Of a stretch of 64,000 nucleotides of DNA, positions 44,024-52,634 are shown piece after piece. The notes beneath the pieces were generated by a model. That model was given only the letters and a program-made list of their open reading frames with translations. It did not search any database and was not told where the DNA came from. This DNA comes from Paenibacillus massiliensis 2301065 = DSM 16942 (GTDB taxonomy: Bacteria; Bacillota; Bacilli; Paenibacillales; Paenibacillaceae): NCBI RefSeq assembly GCF_000377505.1, contig NZ_KB898198.1:1-64000 (forward strand). The letters run 5' to 3'. Position numbers and translations under genes: made by a program. Positions within the stretch are counted from its first letter, which is position 1. Each line of letters begins with the position of its first letter.

Positions 44024-45052
44024 TCATATCATGACCGAATCAATGAATACAGTCGTATGTGTAGCGAGGTCAACTTCCTTAACCTCCAGATCGCCACTAT
44101 GATCCTTTACAATCCGGATGACCGGACGACTCGGCAAGCCGCGATGCTGGCGCACAACGACACCTGCTTCCTTCGTGGACAGACGTACTCCACTGCCATT
44201 TGGATATACAGAGATGATGCGAGTGAACTCGATCAGCACCTCATGATCCAGCTCCCTGTTCGACATGGCCATGAGTTCCTCGCAAGCCTCGTGTGGCAGC
44301 ATACCACGTCCATTCAAGGGATTCACAAGATTATCATAGGTATTGGCTACAGCTACAATCTTGGCATAGATATGGATATCATCTGCTGTGAGTCCCCTAG
44401 GCAGACCTTCACCATCGACTCGCTCGTGATGCTGAAGCGCCACATGAGCAATCCGCAGATTGAATTCACGCTTGTTCTTGAGTAGCTCAAAGCCCTGCCA
44501 AGTATGATGGCCGCGAGTAATATCCAGCAGCTTCGTTTCGGAATTCAGATCAATCTTCCCCAGATCATGCAGCAACGCACCAATGGCAAGCTCCTTCAGC
44601 TGACTGCTGTTCAAGCCCATATTAATGCCGATCATCGTGGACATGAGGCAGACATTAACACTATGAACATATTGAGCGTTATCTGCTGTACGAATATCCG
44701 TCAGCTGAATAAGCGTCTCTTTATTGCTCATGGCCTCGTCCAGAATCTGGTCCACACTGGCCGCGACCTTGCGCGGACTCCAATCCTTGCCCGAACGCAG
44801 GGCACTGAAGGTCTCATTCATTTCGGATATGACTGCAGCCTTGGTATGCTCACTCAGCACGTCCTCAATTTCGACGTCTTCGAGGGTTGGATCTTTAATA
44901 TACAGCATGGTGACACCAATACGATTCAATGTATTAATCATGTATACCGTTAACTGAACATCGGCGGACAGTAATACTGCCCCATTGCCCGAATACACTG
45001 TTTTCCCCAAATATTGCCCTGGCTCCACCTTATCTATGCTTACATATTTCAT
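44024..45052 (-). CDS. HD-GYP domain phosphohydrolase
   Basis: A 342-residue protein with an N-terminal DUF3391-like region (YLGKTVYSGNGAVLLSADVQLT, residues 1-55) and a C-terminal HD-GYP domain. Motifs seen are the HD pair in GALLHDLGKI, the histidines in TRGHHTWQGF, and HHERVDGEGLPRGL with the HHExxDGxG part of the family signature. Such proteins degrade cyclic-di-GMP. GGGGGAAG lies before the ATG. It is 47 bp from the QueG-Ogt gene on the same strand. The active-site residues appear intact. Confidence 0.9.
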   Translation of the reverse strand: MKYVSIDKVEPGQYLGKTVYSGNGAVLLSADVQLTVYMINTLNRIGVTMLYIKDPTLEDVEIEDVLSEHTKAAVISEMNETFSALRSGKDWSPRKVAASVDQILDEAMSNKETLIQLTDIRTADNAQYVHSVNVCLMSTMIGINMGLNSSQLKELAIGALLHDLGKIDLNSETKLLDITRGHHTWQGFELLKNKREFNLRIAHVALQHHERVDGEGLPRGLTADDIHIYAKIVAVANTYDNLVNPLNGRGMLPHEACEELMAMSNRELDHEVLIEFTRIISVYPNGSGVRLSTKEAGVVVRQHRGLPSRPVIRIVKDHSGDLEVKEVDLATHTTVFIDSVMI

Positions 45053-45099
45053 CGTGTCTTCCCCCGTGAATGAGCATCCGCTCTGCTAATGTCTATATA

Positions 45100-46938
45100 T
45101 CAACGGATCGTGCGCGATTGTTCCAGATCCAGCAGATGCGTCTTGACTTGCAAGCCGCCTGCGTAGCCTACGAGCCGCCCGTCTGCTCCGCCTACTCGAT
45201 GACAAGGAATAATGATGGGCAGCGGGTTCTTGTTGTTCGCTCCGCCTACTGCGCGCACTGCTTTTGGTCTGTCGATCCGCTGGGCAATCGTTGTGTAGGA
45301 CACCACATCCCCATAAGGTATATCGGCAAGTGCGCCCCATACTTGTAGCTGGAACGGCGTTCCCTTGATATCCAGAGGAAGCTCGAACGCCTCCCTGCTA
45401 CCCGCGAAGTAAGCCTTCAACTGATCAGCCGCCTCAACAAGGCGCTCTGGTTCTTGTATAAAGGTATAATCACCGATCCATGTACGAGCCCATTGCTGAA
45501 GCACCGCCTCCTGCACCTGATACGCTCCGAATTCGACTCGGCATAGCCCCTGTTCCGTAGCGCATAGCGTCAAGATCCCTATGGGAGTGTGCAGCTCATC
45601 ATAGTATACCGGACTGCTGTCAGGCTGCTGCCGATGCACATTCACGGTACCCCGCGTAGCTTGGCTGGGAGTCTCTGTGGTTGCCTGTGAATACCCGGCT
45701 GCGGTGTGCTCATGCTCCGCTACATGTTGAGACTTGGCCCCACCTTCGTCTTTGCTTACTGCTCCGCCTTTTTCCCCTTTTAGACGGGAAATGGCCTTAT
45801 CAAGCATGTCTAATACTTGCTCATGTTGTTCCTTCTCGGTTGCTAATTGGACTGCTCTCATGGCACTCTCCCCTCCAATCTGACTCAATGACCAGGCAGC
45901 CGTACCTCTAAGCTCAGGCCGTGGATCATGCAGTAGCACCTCGGTTAGCTTCGGAACAGCACTCTTGTCTTTGAAATTCCCGAGGGCAATGACTGCATTG
46001 CGCTGGATAGGCTTCTTGCCTCGCCAGGCAGCGGCACTCTGTCCGAAGCGCTCCTTGAACTCCCGATTGCTCAGATCCAGCAATGGTAGCAGCAGCGGCT
46101 TCACAATCTCGGGGTCCGGTGTCAGTTCTGGATGTCTATCCCAATGCTTGCCCTTGTTCTTGGGACATACGATCTGACAGGTGTCACAGCCGTAGAGTCG
46201 GTTGCCAATCTTCTTCATGAACTCCTCTTCCAGAAAACCCTTTGTCTGCGTCAGGAAAGAAATGCAGCGCTGTGCATTCAGCTCCCCTGGTCCGACCAAT
46301 GCCCCCGTTGGACAGGCATCAATGCACTTCGTGCATTCTCCACATCCTTCAGTCACGGGCTGATCCGGCTGGAAGGGAATGTTCGTCACCAGTTCCCCCA
46401 GGTATATCCATGACCCCAGTTCAGGAGAGATGATCGCACAGTTCTTTCCGCTGAACCCGATGCCAGCTCGCTCCGCTACCGCACGATCTACCAGCTCTCC
46501 CGTGTCAACCATGCTCTTGATGACAGCACCTGGTACGCGATCTCGTAAATACGCCTCCAGCTTGGACATCGCCTCTCGCAGGACCTCATGGTAGTCACGC
46601 CCCCAGGCTGATCGTGATAATATACCGCGATATTTCCCTGGCTCAGAGCGTGGCGGGTCCTTCATTTTGGATGGATACGCGACAGCAATAGAGATCAACG
46701 AAGCCGGAACCGCATCATCCAGCGCCGGGTAGACACGTTTCTCGATATCTGGCTCCTCAAAGCCAGACTCATAGCCTTTGGCCCGGTGCTCCTCCAGTAG
46801 CTTCTTCAGGGAGAGAAAAGGATCAGCCGCAGCAAAGCCAATCGCATCTATTCCCAAATCAGGTGCTGCTGCTATCACTTCCTGCTTCAGCATCTCCCAG
46901 TTCACTCTGACTGCGGTGGCAGCATGGTTCGTATCCAA
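45100..46938 (-). CDS. Fusion of epoxyqueuosine reductase QueG and O6-alkylguanine-DNA alkyltransferase
   Basis: A 612-residue fusion. Residues about 1-390 are QueG, which reduces epoxyqueuosine in tRNA to queuosine using cobalamin: MVDTGELVDRAVAERAGIGF with catalytic aspartate D145, two [4Fe-4S] sets (CGECTKCIDACPTGAL and CDTCQIVCPKNKG), and the HEAT-like end (NAVIALGNFKDKSAVPKLTEVL). After a hydrophilic linker (390-440) comes an Ogt domain (442-612) with the alkyl acceptor C579 in IIIPCHRVGG and the TPIGILTL start. The TTG at 46938 follows AAGGAGGG with seven bases spacing, better than the ATG 13 codons before. Both activities look intact. Confidence 0.9.
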   Translation of the reverse strand: MDTNHAATAVRVNWEMLKQEVIAAAPDLGIDAIGFAAADPFLSLKKLLEEHRAKGYESGFEEPDIEKRVYPALDDAVPASLISIAVAYPSKMKDPPRSEPGKYRGILSRSAWGRDYHEVLREAMSKLEAYLRDRVPGAVIKSMVDTGELVDRAVAERAGIGFSGKNCAIISPELGSWIYLGELVTNIPFQPDQPVTEGCGECTKCIDACPTGALVGPGELNAQRCISFLTQTKGFLEEEFMKKIGNRLYGCDTCQIVCPKNKGKHWDRHPELTPDPEIVKPLLLPLLDLSNREFKERFGQSAAAWRGKKPIQRNAVIALGNFKDKSAVPKLTEVLLHDPRPELRGTAAWSLSQIGGESAMRAVQLATEKEQHEQVLDMLDKAISRLKGEKGGAVSKDEGGAKSQHVAEHEHTAAGYSQATTETPSQATRGTVNVHRQQPDSSPVYYDELHTPIGILTLCATEQGLCRVEFGAYQVQEAVLQQWARTWIGDYTFIQEPERLVEAADQLKAYFAGSREAFELPLDIKGTPFQLQVWGALADIPYGDVVSYTTIAQRIDRPKAVRAVGGANNKNPLPIIIPCHRVGGADGRLVGYAGGLQVKTHLLDLEQSRTIR

Positions 46939-47145
46939 CTTCTTTCCCTCCTTATCGACGCATGTGAACGCATCCATATTTTCACAGATTACACAGAGTC
47001 GATACTCACTCTCTCGTGCTCATCCTTCTCTCGTACTCTGTATTCCCCTATGATTCTGTATTTCTAAAATTCCATTTTTTACTGACATTCCATACTTCTC
47101 TGGCATTCCATATCCTCAAGCCACAGTGTTGTTAGACTCGCCCCA

Positions 47146-47739
47146 CTATCTCAACAGCTTGCGTTCATCCCAAGGCCAGAACACGAACTCAGCTCGTCCA
47201 CTGATAAGATGCCTGTCCACACTGCCGAAATAGCGACTATCCTTGCTGCTTCCGTAGTGACGATTATCTCCCATGACAAAAAAACGTGATTCTTCCAGCT
47301 TCAAAGGCCCGTAATTGTCCCCTTCGATCATGGACACCGTATAGGCTTCCAGTTGAAGCTTGCCATTAATATATAATTGTCCACTTCTGATCTCGACCGT
47401 ATCTCCAGGCACGCCTACGACACGCTTGATTAGCAGCTTTCTCCCGTCGCCATCCGGCTGGGGATCACGGAGCACCACAACCTCACCCCGCTGGGGCTGC
47501 CAGAAATGAAAGACCCATTTATTCACAAGCACATGCTGGCCCTCTGTTAATGTCGGGTGCATCGAGTAGCCTCGAACCGTAGATAGGTTAACTATGAACA
47601 GGTTCATCAGCAGCACGATCAGCATACCGATGACCGCCATCCTCAGCCATTCCTTAAGCTCTGTCAGCCACGGAGCATCTGCGGTCTTCTGGCCCGTGTC
47701 TTCCCCGCTCGGAAGCCTGTCCCTTACCGGCGTATCCAT
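47146..47739 (-). CDS. sipS: Type I signal peptidase
   Basis: A 197-residue signal peptidase I that removes signal peptides outside the membrane. After a hydrophilic N-terminus there is one membrane segment (residues about 32-53, RMAVIGMLIVLLMNLFIVNLS). Then come the catalytic serine S59 in GYSMHPTL and the catalytic lysine K105 in LLIKRVVGVPGD, followed by box E (VMGDNRHYGSSKDSR). This is the Gram-positive ER-type with a single anchor and a normal length. The ATG at 47739 has GGAAGGGG seven bases upstream; an upstream reading frame overlaps a terminator and is not likely. It is alone. Confidence 0.93.
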   Translation of the reverse strand: MDTPVRDRLPSGEDTGQKTADAPWLTELKEWLRMAVIGMLIVLLMNLFIVNLSTVRGYSMHPTLTEGQHVLVNKWVFHFWQPQRGEVVVLRDPQPDGDGRKLLIKRVVGVPGDTVEIRSGQLYINGKLQLEAYTVSMIEGDNYGPLKLEESRFFVMGDNRHYGSSKDSRYFGSVDRHLISGRAEFVFWPWDERKLLR

Positions 47740-47780
47740 ATCCTCGCCCCTTCCTAGTGCGCACAGAAGCCGTACAAATA

Positions 47781-47826
47781 GAAAAGCATATCTCCTGGCC
47801 GATTGCAACGGTTAGGGAGATATGCC
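47781..47826 (-). terminator. Terminator of the GNAT gene at 47.9 kb
   Basis: On the minus strand GCATATCTCC and GGAGATATGC pair over a 20-base loop, followed by TTTTCTATTT. It lies 40 bp after the GNAT stop and just upstream of the signal-peptidase gene. Confidence 0.75.
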
Positions 47827-47865
47827 TTTATGGTAATTTTCACAAACAGCTTGCCAGCCTGCTGT

Positions 47866-48291
47866 TCAGTTAGGCGCCAAAATACTTAGCTTCTGGAATG
47901 CTTGGAGAATCTGATTCGCTCCATATCCCATAGCTTCATACAGTGGCATAGCCGCTTTGTTGTGCTCGTCGCCAGCTACCCAGATCCGGCTAACCTTGCG
48001 AGTCTGGAAGCGTTGCTCCATAGCCTCTACCAGAGCTTTGCCGATGCCTTGTCTCCGGTGGTCCGGATGAATGGCAATGCGGTAATAGCAGCCATGGTTC
48101 TGGTCAATCGTGCCAATCAGGGCACCTACCAACTTCCCCTCGTCCTCTGCAACCACAATAAGATCCGAATCCCAAGACAATTGACGGGCAAATGCCCCAA
48201 TAGTATTAGTGTAACACTCTTCAGATAATGCATCTTGCATAAGTTCAGTAACTTGGCTAACATCACTCAACTGAAAGGAACGAATCTGCAT
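47866..48291 (-). CDS. GNAT family N-acetyltransferase
   Basis: A 141-residue single-domain GNAT. The acetyl-CoA loop is in YYRIAIHPDHRRQGIGKALVEAMEQRF (RRQGIGKA), followed by VAGDEHNKAAMPLYEAMGYGANQILQAF. It resembles small YkkB/RimI-like enzymes. The substrate is unknown. The ATG at 48291 follows GGGAGATATTACATT; an upstream ATG with a longer frame has no ribosome site. It has its own terminator. Confidence 0.88.
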   Translation of the reverse strand: MQIRSFQLSDVSQVTELMQDALSEECYTNTIGAFARQLSWDSDLIVVAEDEGKLVGALIGTIDQNHGCYYRIAIHPDHRRQGIGKALVEAMEQRFQTRKVSRIWVAGDEHNKAAMPLYEAMGYGANQILQAFQKLSILAPN

Positions 48292-48655
48292 AATGTAATA
48301 TCTCCCTTTTTCGTAGCATAATAAAATGTACACTCATCCGGAACCAGCACACAAGACAAAGCCGGTTGAGCTGTCTATACTATATATGTACTGGATTAAT
48401 GTAATTTTGCAGTGACAAATGTTGTGCGAATCGACTGACAACTCGCAGAATGTGTCGAAAATGGGACACCCGACCGTGACATGTGGAAAAAGCGGCCTGC
48501 CATAAAGAATCTACATTAGATTTCTACTTCAGTGCTCTTTATACTCTCCTAGTATTGTAAAATATTTGTGACAATAAAGTGACAAAAAAAGCCGACTAGG
48601 AGGGCTCACTCAATTATTAAACCACAAAATAAGTCATATTTCATCTCATTTTTTG

Positions 48656-48669
48656 TGCAAACGCTTACT
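48656..48669 (+). promoter_or_regulatory. cre-like sequence
   Basis: TGCAAACGCTTACT matches cre (TGWAARCGYTWNCW) at 13 of 14 positions. It lies 143 bp before the sodA promoter, far for direct repression, so its target is uncertain. Confidence 0.4.
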
Positions 48670-48798
48670 ATAAAACACTTACATTTTTACTTATATTTAA
48701 CCAAACGTTCGTATTTCAAGAAATGTATAGCTTCTCTGTTCCAGGAAATGCTATGAGATGCCTATTCCTAACCTCGGGGTATTTTTTAAACAAAAATG

Positions 48799-48827
48799 TT
48801 GAAAAAATATGTGGAATGCGGTTTAAT
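48799..48827 (+). promoter_or_regulatory. sodA promoter candidate
   Basis: TTGAAA at 48799-48804 and TTTAAT at 48822-48827 are separated by exactly 17 bases. The start codon is 68 bp downstream. It fits a sigma-A promoter. Confidence 0.55.
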
Positions 48828-48894
48828 ATAAGTGTCGAGGGTATTATTACATAGGAACACCTTAACAACTATCTAACTCAGGAGGGATTTTATC

Positions 48895-49506
48895 ATGGCA
48901 TTTGAATTACCAGCACTTCCTTACTCCAATGACGCACTTGAACCGCATATCGACGCGTTGACTATGGAGATTCACCACGACCGTCACCACAACACATATG
49001 TAACGAACCTGAATGCTGCACTGGAAAGCGCACCTGAGCTGCAAAGCAAAAGCCTGGAAGACCTGATCTCCAATCTGGATAGCGTTCCTGAAAGCATCCG
49101 TACTGCTGTTCGCAACAACGGTGGCGGACATGCTAACCATACGCTGTTCTGGGAAGTGATCGGACCTAACGGCGGCGGACAACCAACTGGCGCGATTGCT
49201 GATGCGATCGGCAGCGAGCTTGGCGGCTATGATAAATTCAAAGAAGACTTCACCAAAGCAGCTACCACTCGCTTCGGCAGTGGCTGGGCATGGCTCGTAG
49301 TTGGCAAAGACGGCAAGCTGGCAATCACTAGCACGCCTAACCAAGACAGCCCGCTGATGGAAGGTCAGACTCCGGTTCTCGGACTGGACGTGTGGGAGCA
49401 CGCTTACTACCTGAACTATCAGAACAAACGCCCTGCTTACATTGAAGCTTTCTTCAACGTAATCAACTGGGATGAAGTGAACAAACGCTACGCAGCAGCA
49501 AAATAA
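48895..49506 (+). CDS. sodA: Superoxide dismutase, Mn/Fe type
   Basis: A 203-residue cytosolic superoxide dismutase. Ligands are H27 in MEIHHDRHHNTY, the histidine before TLFW in GGHANHTLFW, and the aspartate and histidine in LDVWEHAYYLNYQ. The motifs GGGQPTG and FGSGWAWLV fit the manganese-type SodA of Bacillus. The codon use is biased towards the highly expressed type. AGGAGGGATTTTATC lies before the ATG, a sigma-A promoter 68 bp upstream, and a strong terminator follows. It is the second SOD gene of the window, unlike the fused SOD at 40.7 kb, which keeps an extra domain. Confidence 0.96.
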   Translation: MAFELPALPYSNDALEPHIDALTMEIHHDRHHNTYVTNLNAALESAPELQSKSLEDLISNLDSVPESIRTAVRNNGGGHANHTLFWEVIGPNGGGQPTGAIADAIGSELGGYDKFKEDFTKAATTRFGSGWAWLVVGKDGKLAITSTPNQDSPLMEGQTPVLGLDVWEHAYYLNYQNKRPAYIEAFFNVINWDEVNKRYAAAK

Positions 49507-49522
49507 GCTATGTGACGTGACG

Positions 49523-49563
49523 AGTACCCTGTCGACCTTGCGAGGTCGGCGGGGTACTTTTTT
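49523..49563 (+). terminator. Rho-independent terminator of sodA
   Basis: GTACCCTGTCGACCT and AGGTCGGCGGGGTAC pair with a TGCG loop, followed by six or more T. It lies 17 bp after the stop. Confidence 0.9.
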
Positions 49564-49735
49564 ATTGGTCACTTTTAATCGGTCCTATTTTGTACTTCTT
49601 GTTTCATTCTAGCAAGACAATGCAAACAGCCAAGAGCGATCCCATATAGCTTCGGAATGCGCCTCTTGGCTACTCATAATGATGGTCCACACAATTATTG
49701 CTTCTACCATCGCTACTACTATTTACTGCTAACAA

Positions 49736-51037
49736 TTATTGCTGAAAATATCCACGAATAATATCCAAAAAGACCTTCGGAAACGCCAGCGTATCCATAT
49801 CCTTCTCTTGAATCCAACGTAATAACGGTGCAGCAGCAAGCTCCTCACTGCTGTCATGTCCGACCACATCACCCACCACAGCCGAGCTTCCATCCGCTGA
49901 GCCACGATCAGGTACCCGTGTATATTCTGTCCTAGACTCCGCAACTCTTTGCTCCGAGCCCGGCATCACTTCAGGCTGTATGCCAGCATGTACGCCTTTG
50001 GTCATTGGGGCCAAGGCTTCGATTCGCTCACCCTTCACCAGTGTAGGCTCCTCCATACAACGGTACACCCGCAGGTTCCAGTGAATATGGCTGAAGGTAT
50101 GCTCTGCTTCACGCAGGAAGCCTAGTGGCTTCAGCCCAATGCCCTCCTCACGCAGACTGCCTGCAAGCCAGTCCATCGCCGGCTCATCCGGTACAGGACC
50201 GTCTACACCGCTCGGCGAAGCAGGTACATGGGGCAGCTCCCACATGCGAGCCAGCAGCCCAGTAGCCGGACGCTGACGTACCAGAATACGCCCTGCGTGC
50301 TCACCCACACCCTCGATCAGGGCTACCGAGCGCTGCTCCAAGCGTGGCGGCTTGGCCTTCGTCTTCACCGGTAAGGTCTCCTCCCGTCCAGCCAGTCTTC
50401 CGGCACAGTGCTCCATCACAGGGCAGGTGAGACAATGCGGCGATTTTGGCGTACAGACGAGTGCCCCCAGCTCCATCAAGGCCTGGTTGAAATCCGAGGC
50501 CCGCTGATCGGGAATGAGCTCGCGTACCAGCTCCTCCATCGCAGCACGAGTGCTGCCCTTCATAATATCGTCCTCGATTAAGAACTGACGCGACAGCACG
50601 CGCATCACATTTCCATCCACAGCGGGCTCTGGGCGATTGAAGGCGATACTCATGATGGCTCCGGTCGTGTAAGGTCCAACCCCTTTTAGCGCAGCTACAG
50701 CCACACGATCATCGGGGACGTTCCCCCCGTGCAACTCCATGACCTGCTTGGCAGCCTGCTGCAGATTCCGTGCACGGGAATAATACCCCAGCCCTTCCCA
50801 ATGTTTGAGTACATCCTCCTCCGGAGCCTCTGCCAAAGCCTGAATGGTCGGAAAACGGTCGATGAACCGGTGAAAGTAGGGAATCACTGTATCCACTCTC
50901 GTCTGCTGCAGCATAATCTCGGATACCCATATGAAAAAAGGATCACGATGTCTTCTCCACGGCAAATCACGTTTATTAACCATGTACCAGCCTAGTAGCT
51001 CTCTACTAAAATACCGTTGATGCTCCATTCTATTCAT
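49736..51037 (-). CDS. mutY: A/G-specific adenine glycosylase MutY
   Basis: A 433-residue MutY, which removes adenine opposite 8-oxoguanine. The catalytic glutamate E40 is in VSEIMLQQTRVDT, the helix-hairpin-helix is ALKGVGPYTTGAIMSIAF and the conserved aspartate is in PAVDGNVMRVLSR. The [4Fe-4S] cysteines are in CTPKSPHCLTCPVMEHC (C-X6-C-X2-C-X5-C). The C-terminal NUDIX-like domain follows (RILVRQRPATGLLARMWELP). Between about 345 and 405 it has a 60-residue hydrophilic insertion not found in most MutY proteins. The last 30 residues, RWIQEKDMDTLAFPKVFLDII, are normal. The ribosome site AGGAGAT is somewhat far from the start. Confidence 0.94.
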   Translation of the reverse strand: MNRMEHQRYFSRELLGWYMVNKRDLPWRRHRDPFFIWVSEIMLQQTRVDTVIPYFHRFIDRFPTIQALAEAPEEDVLKHWEGLGYYSRARNLQQAAKQVMELHGGNVPDDRVAVAALKGVGPYTTGAIMSIAFNRPEPAVDGNVMRVLSRQFLIEDDIMKGSTRAAMEELVRELIPDQRASDFNQALMELGALVCTPKSPHCLTCPVMEHCAGRLAGREETLPVKTKAKPPRLEQRSVALIEGVGEHAGRILVRQRPATGLLARMWELPHVPASPSGVDGPVPDEPAMDWLAGSLREEGIGLKPLGFLREAEHTFSHIHWNLRVYRCMEEPTLVKGERIEALAPMTKGVHAGIQPEVMPGSEQRVAESRTEYTRVPDRGSADGSSAVVGDVVGHDSSEELAAAPLLRWIQEKDMDTLAFPKVFLDIIRGYFQQ

Positions 51038-51064
51038 TGTATACCATATCTCCTGTGAACCGTA

Positions 51065-51469
51065 TTATGTCGTCGTCATCCGCTCTACCACGGCAAAAGC
51101 CGAAGCCAAGGCCGGCTGATGCGTAATGCTGATATGAACTGTATGTTGCTGTGCCTGCAGCCCCAGCCTATGCCAAGCCTCATCTGAGATACACACCACA
51201 GGTCGCCCGCCCTCGGCAGGCAATATACTTATATCCGAAAAAGAGAGCTTGCTCCCAATTCCGCAGCCAAATGCCTTGCTGATGGCTTCCTTCGCCGCGA
51301 ATCGTCCTGCCACGAATTCAGCAAGTCTGGCTGCACGCTGCTCCGCCAGTGTCCGTTCCGCATCTGTCAGCACCCTTCGCATAAATGCCTGTCCTGTTGA
51401 GCGCTCCAGTATGGCAATAATTCTGCCAATCTCAATGATATCGTGTCCGATCCCGTAGATGATGTTCAT
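51065..51469 (-). CDS. acpS: Holo-[acyl-carrier-protein] synthase AcpS
   Basis: A 134-residue 4'-phosphopantetheinyl transferase of the AcpS type, which attaches the coenzyme A arm to acyl carrier protein. Motifs are GIGHDIIEIGRI (magnesium aspartate) and RFAAKEAISKAFG (glutamate and lysine). The ending HISITHQPALASAFAVVE is typical. The ATG at 51469 with AGAGAAGGTG is the likely start; a longer frame to 51712 overlaps the next gene's promoter region and is not supported. It lies 27 bp upstream of the mutY start. Confidence 0.94.
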   Translation of the reverse strand: MNIIYGIGHDIIEIGRIIAILERSTGQAFMRRVLTDAERTLAEQRAARLAEFVAGRFAAKEAISKAFGCGIGSKLSFSDISILPAEGGRPVVCISDEAWHRLGLQAQQHTVHISITHQPALASAFAVVERMTTT

Positions 51470-51664
51470 CACCTTCTCTTCTGCTTCAAAATGTACGACT
51501 TGGCTCCTATTTAGCACCAATGGTGGTAGTAAAGCCTTTTCGTTATGAAATAGGCCACTCCTTATTGTAGCAGGTTGCTGTACCTGCTGGCGAGTCTCTT
51601 CGCCTTCCAAAAGCTTGCATGCTAAAATGGAATAGAATCCCTTATATTCAAGGAGGTACTGAAA

Positions 51665-52492
51665 ATGCCACAGACATGGATCATCTCCGCTGGACCTGAC
51701 CAAGCCATCCAAGCCTCATTGTATACGGCTCATAACAGAGCCAAAGCAGTCATCATTATCGCACATGGCTTCAAGGGATTTAAGGACTGGGGCATGTTCC
51801 CCTATGTAGCTGAAGCTTTGCGATCTGGCTATCATGTGGTTACCTTTAATTTCTCGCACAATGGTATAGGCCAGGACATGGAGAGCTTCACAGAGCTGGA
51901 GAAATTCGCTGTGAATACCTACAGCCGCGAACAGGCTGATCTGGAGTCCGTTGTCCATGCTCTGAAGGACAAGCCTGATCTGCGTGAGCTCCCCTTATTC
52001 CTGCTCGGCCATAGCCGCGGGGCAGGGAGCTGCTTCGTCTATGCACTGGATCATCCGGATCAAGTGACAGGCGTCATTTCCTGGAATGGGGTCACGGATC
52101 TCGATTTATTTACGGAGGAGCAAAAGCAGGAGATGCGCGAGTTGGGCCGCTCTCATGTTGAGAATACCCGGACAGGCCAGCAACTGCCGCTCGATGTCAT
52201 CATTCTGGAGGATCTGGAACGGAACCAGGGGCAATATGCGATCATTGATCGGCTTGCAGCTTCTTCCTTGCCGGCTGTACTGATTCAAGGCACTGAGGAC
52301 AGCTCCCGCTTGCGTAAGGGCTCCGCACGTCTGACTGCCGTTCGGCCAGATATAGAATGGGTGCAGATTGATGGTGGCAGTCATACCTTCAATACAGTTC
52401 ATCCCTTCGCAGGCACGACGCCGCAGCTCAACCAGGCAATTACGGAGACGCATCGCTTCATGGAGCGATTATTGAACCCATCCCTTACCTGA
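51665..52492 (+). CDS. Alpha/beta hydrolase
   Basis: A 275-residue soluble hydrolase. Motifs are AHGFKGFKDWGMFPYVAEAL (oxyanion region), a serine in LFLLGHSRGAGSCFVYAL, an acidic EDSSRLRKGS region and a histidine in GGSHTFNTVHP. It resembles dienelactone-hydrolase-like or acyl-protein-hydrolase-like families (FGGxD-type cofactors absent). The substrate is unknown. AAGGAGG precedes the ATG. It ends at a bidirectional terminator. Confidence 0.85.
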   Translation: MPQTWIISAGPDQAIQASLYTAHNRAKAVIIIAHGFKGFKDWGMFPYVAEALRSGYHVVTFNFSHNGIGQDMESFTELEKFAVNTYSREQADLESVVHALKDKPDLRELPLFLLGHSRGAGSCFVYALDHPDQVTGVISWNGVTDLDLFTEEQKQEMRELGRSHVENTRTGQQLPLDVIILEDLERNQGQYAIIDRLAASSLPAVLIQGTEDSSRLRKGSARLTAVRPDIEWVQIDGGSHTFNTVHPFAGTTPQLNQAITETHRFMERLLNPSLT

Positions 52493-52575
52493 TACTGCCC
52501 CTGTCACATCCCCAGCCACCTAAGATGCAGTCTCTTATACCCTAATACAATAGGTAGAGGTATGTAAGCAAATCT

Positions 52576-52623
52576 TAAAAAGCCGCAAGACTCCAGATGG
52601 TTATCCAGAGCCTTGCGGCTTTA
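52576..52623. terminator. Bidirectional terminator between the hydrolase and nadE
   Basis: AAAGCCGCAAG and CTTGCGGCTTT arms around a 24-base loop, with A and T runs on both sides. It ends the convergent hydrolase and nadE transcripts. Confidence 0.85.
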
Positions 52624-52634
52624 ATCAACGGTCT

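Larger units (their letters stand above)
48292..48894. other. Long divergent region before sodA
   Basis: About 600 bp with no gene. It holds a cre-like sequence at 48656-48669, a sodA promoter candidate at 48799-48827 and A/T-rich sequence. An AGGAGGG near 48598 has no start codon behind it. Confidence 0.55.
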
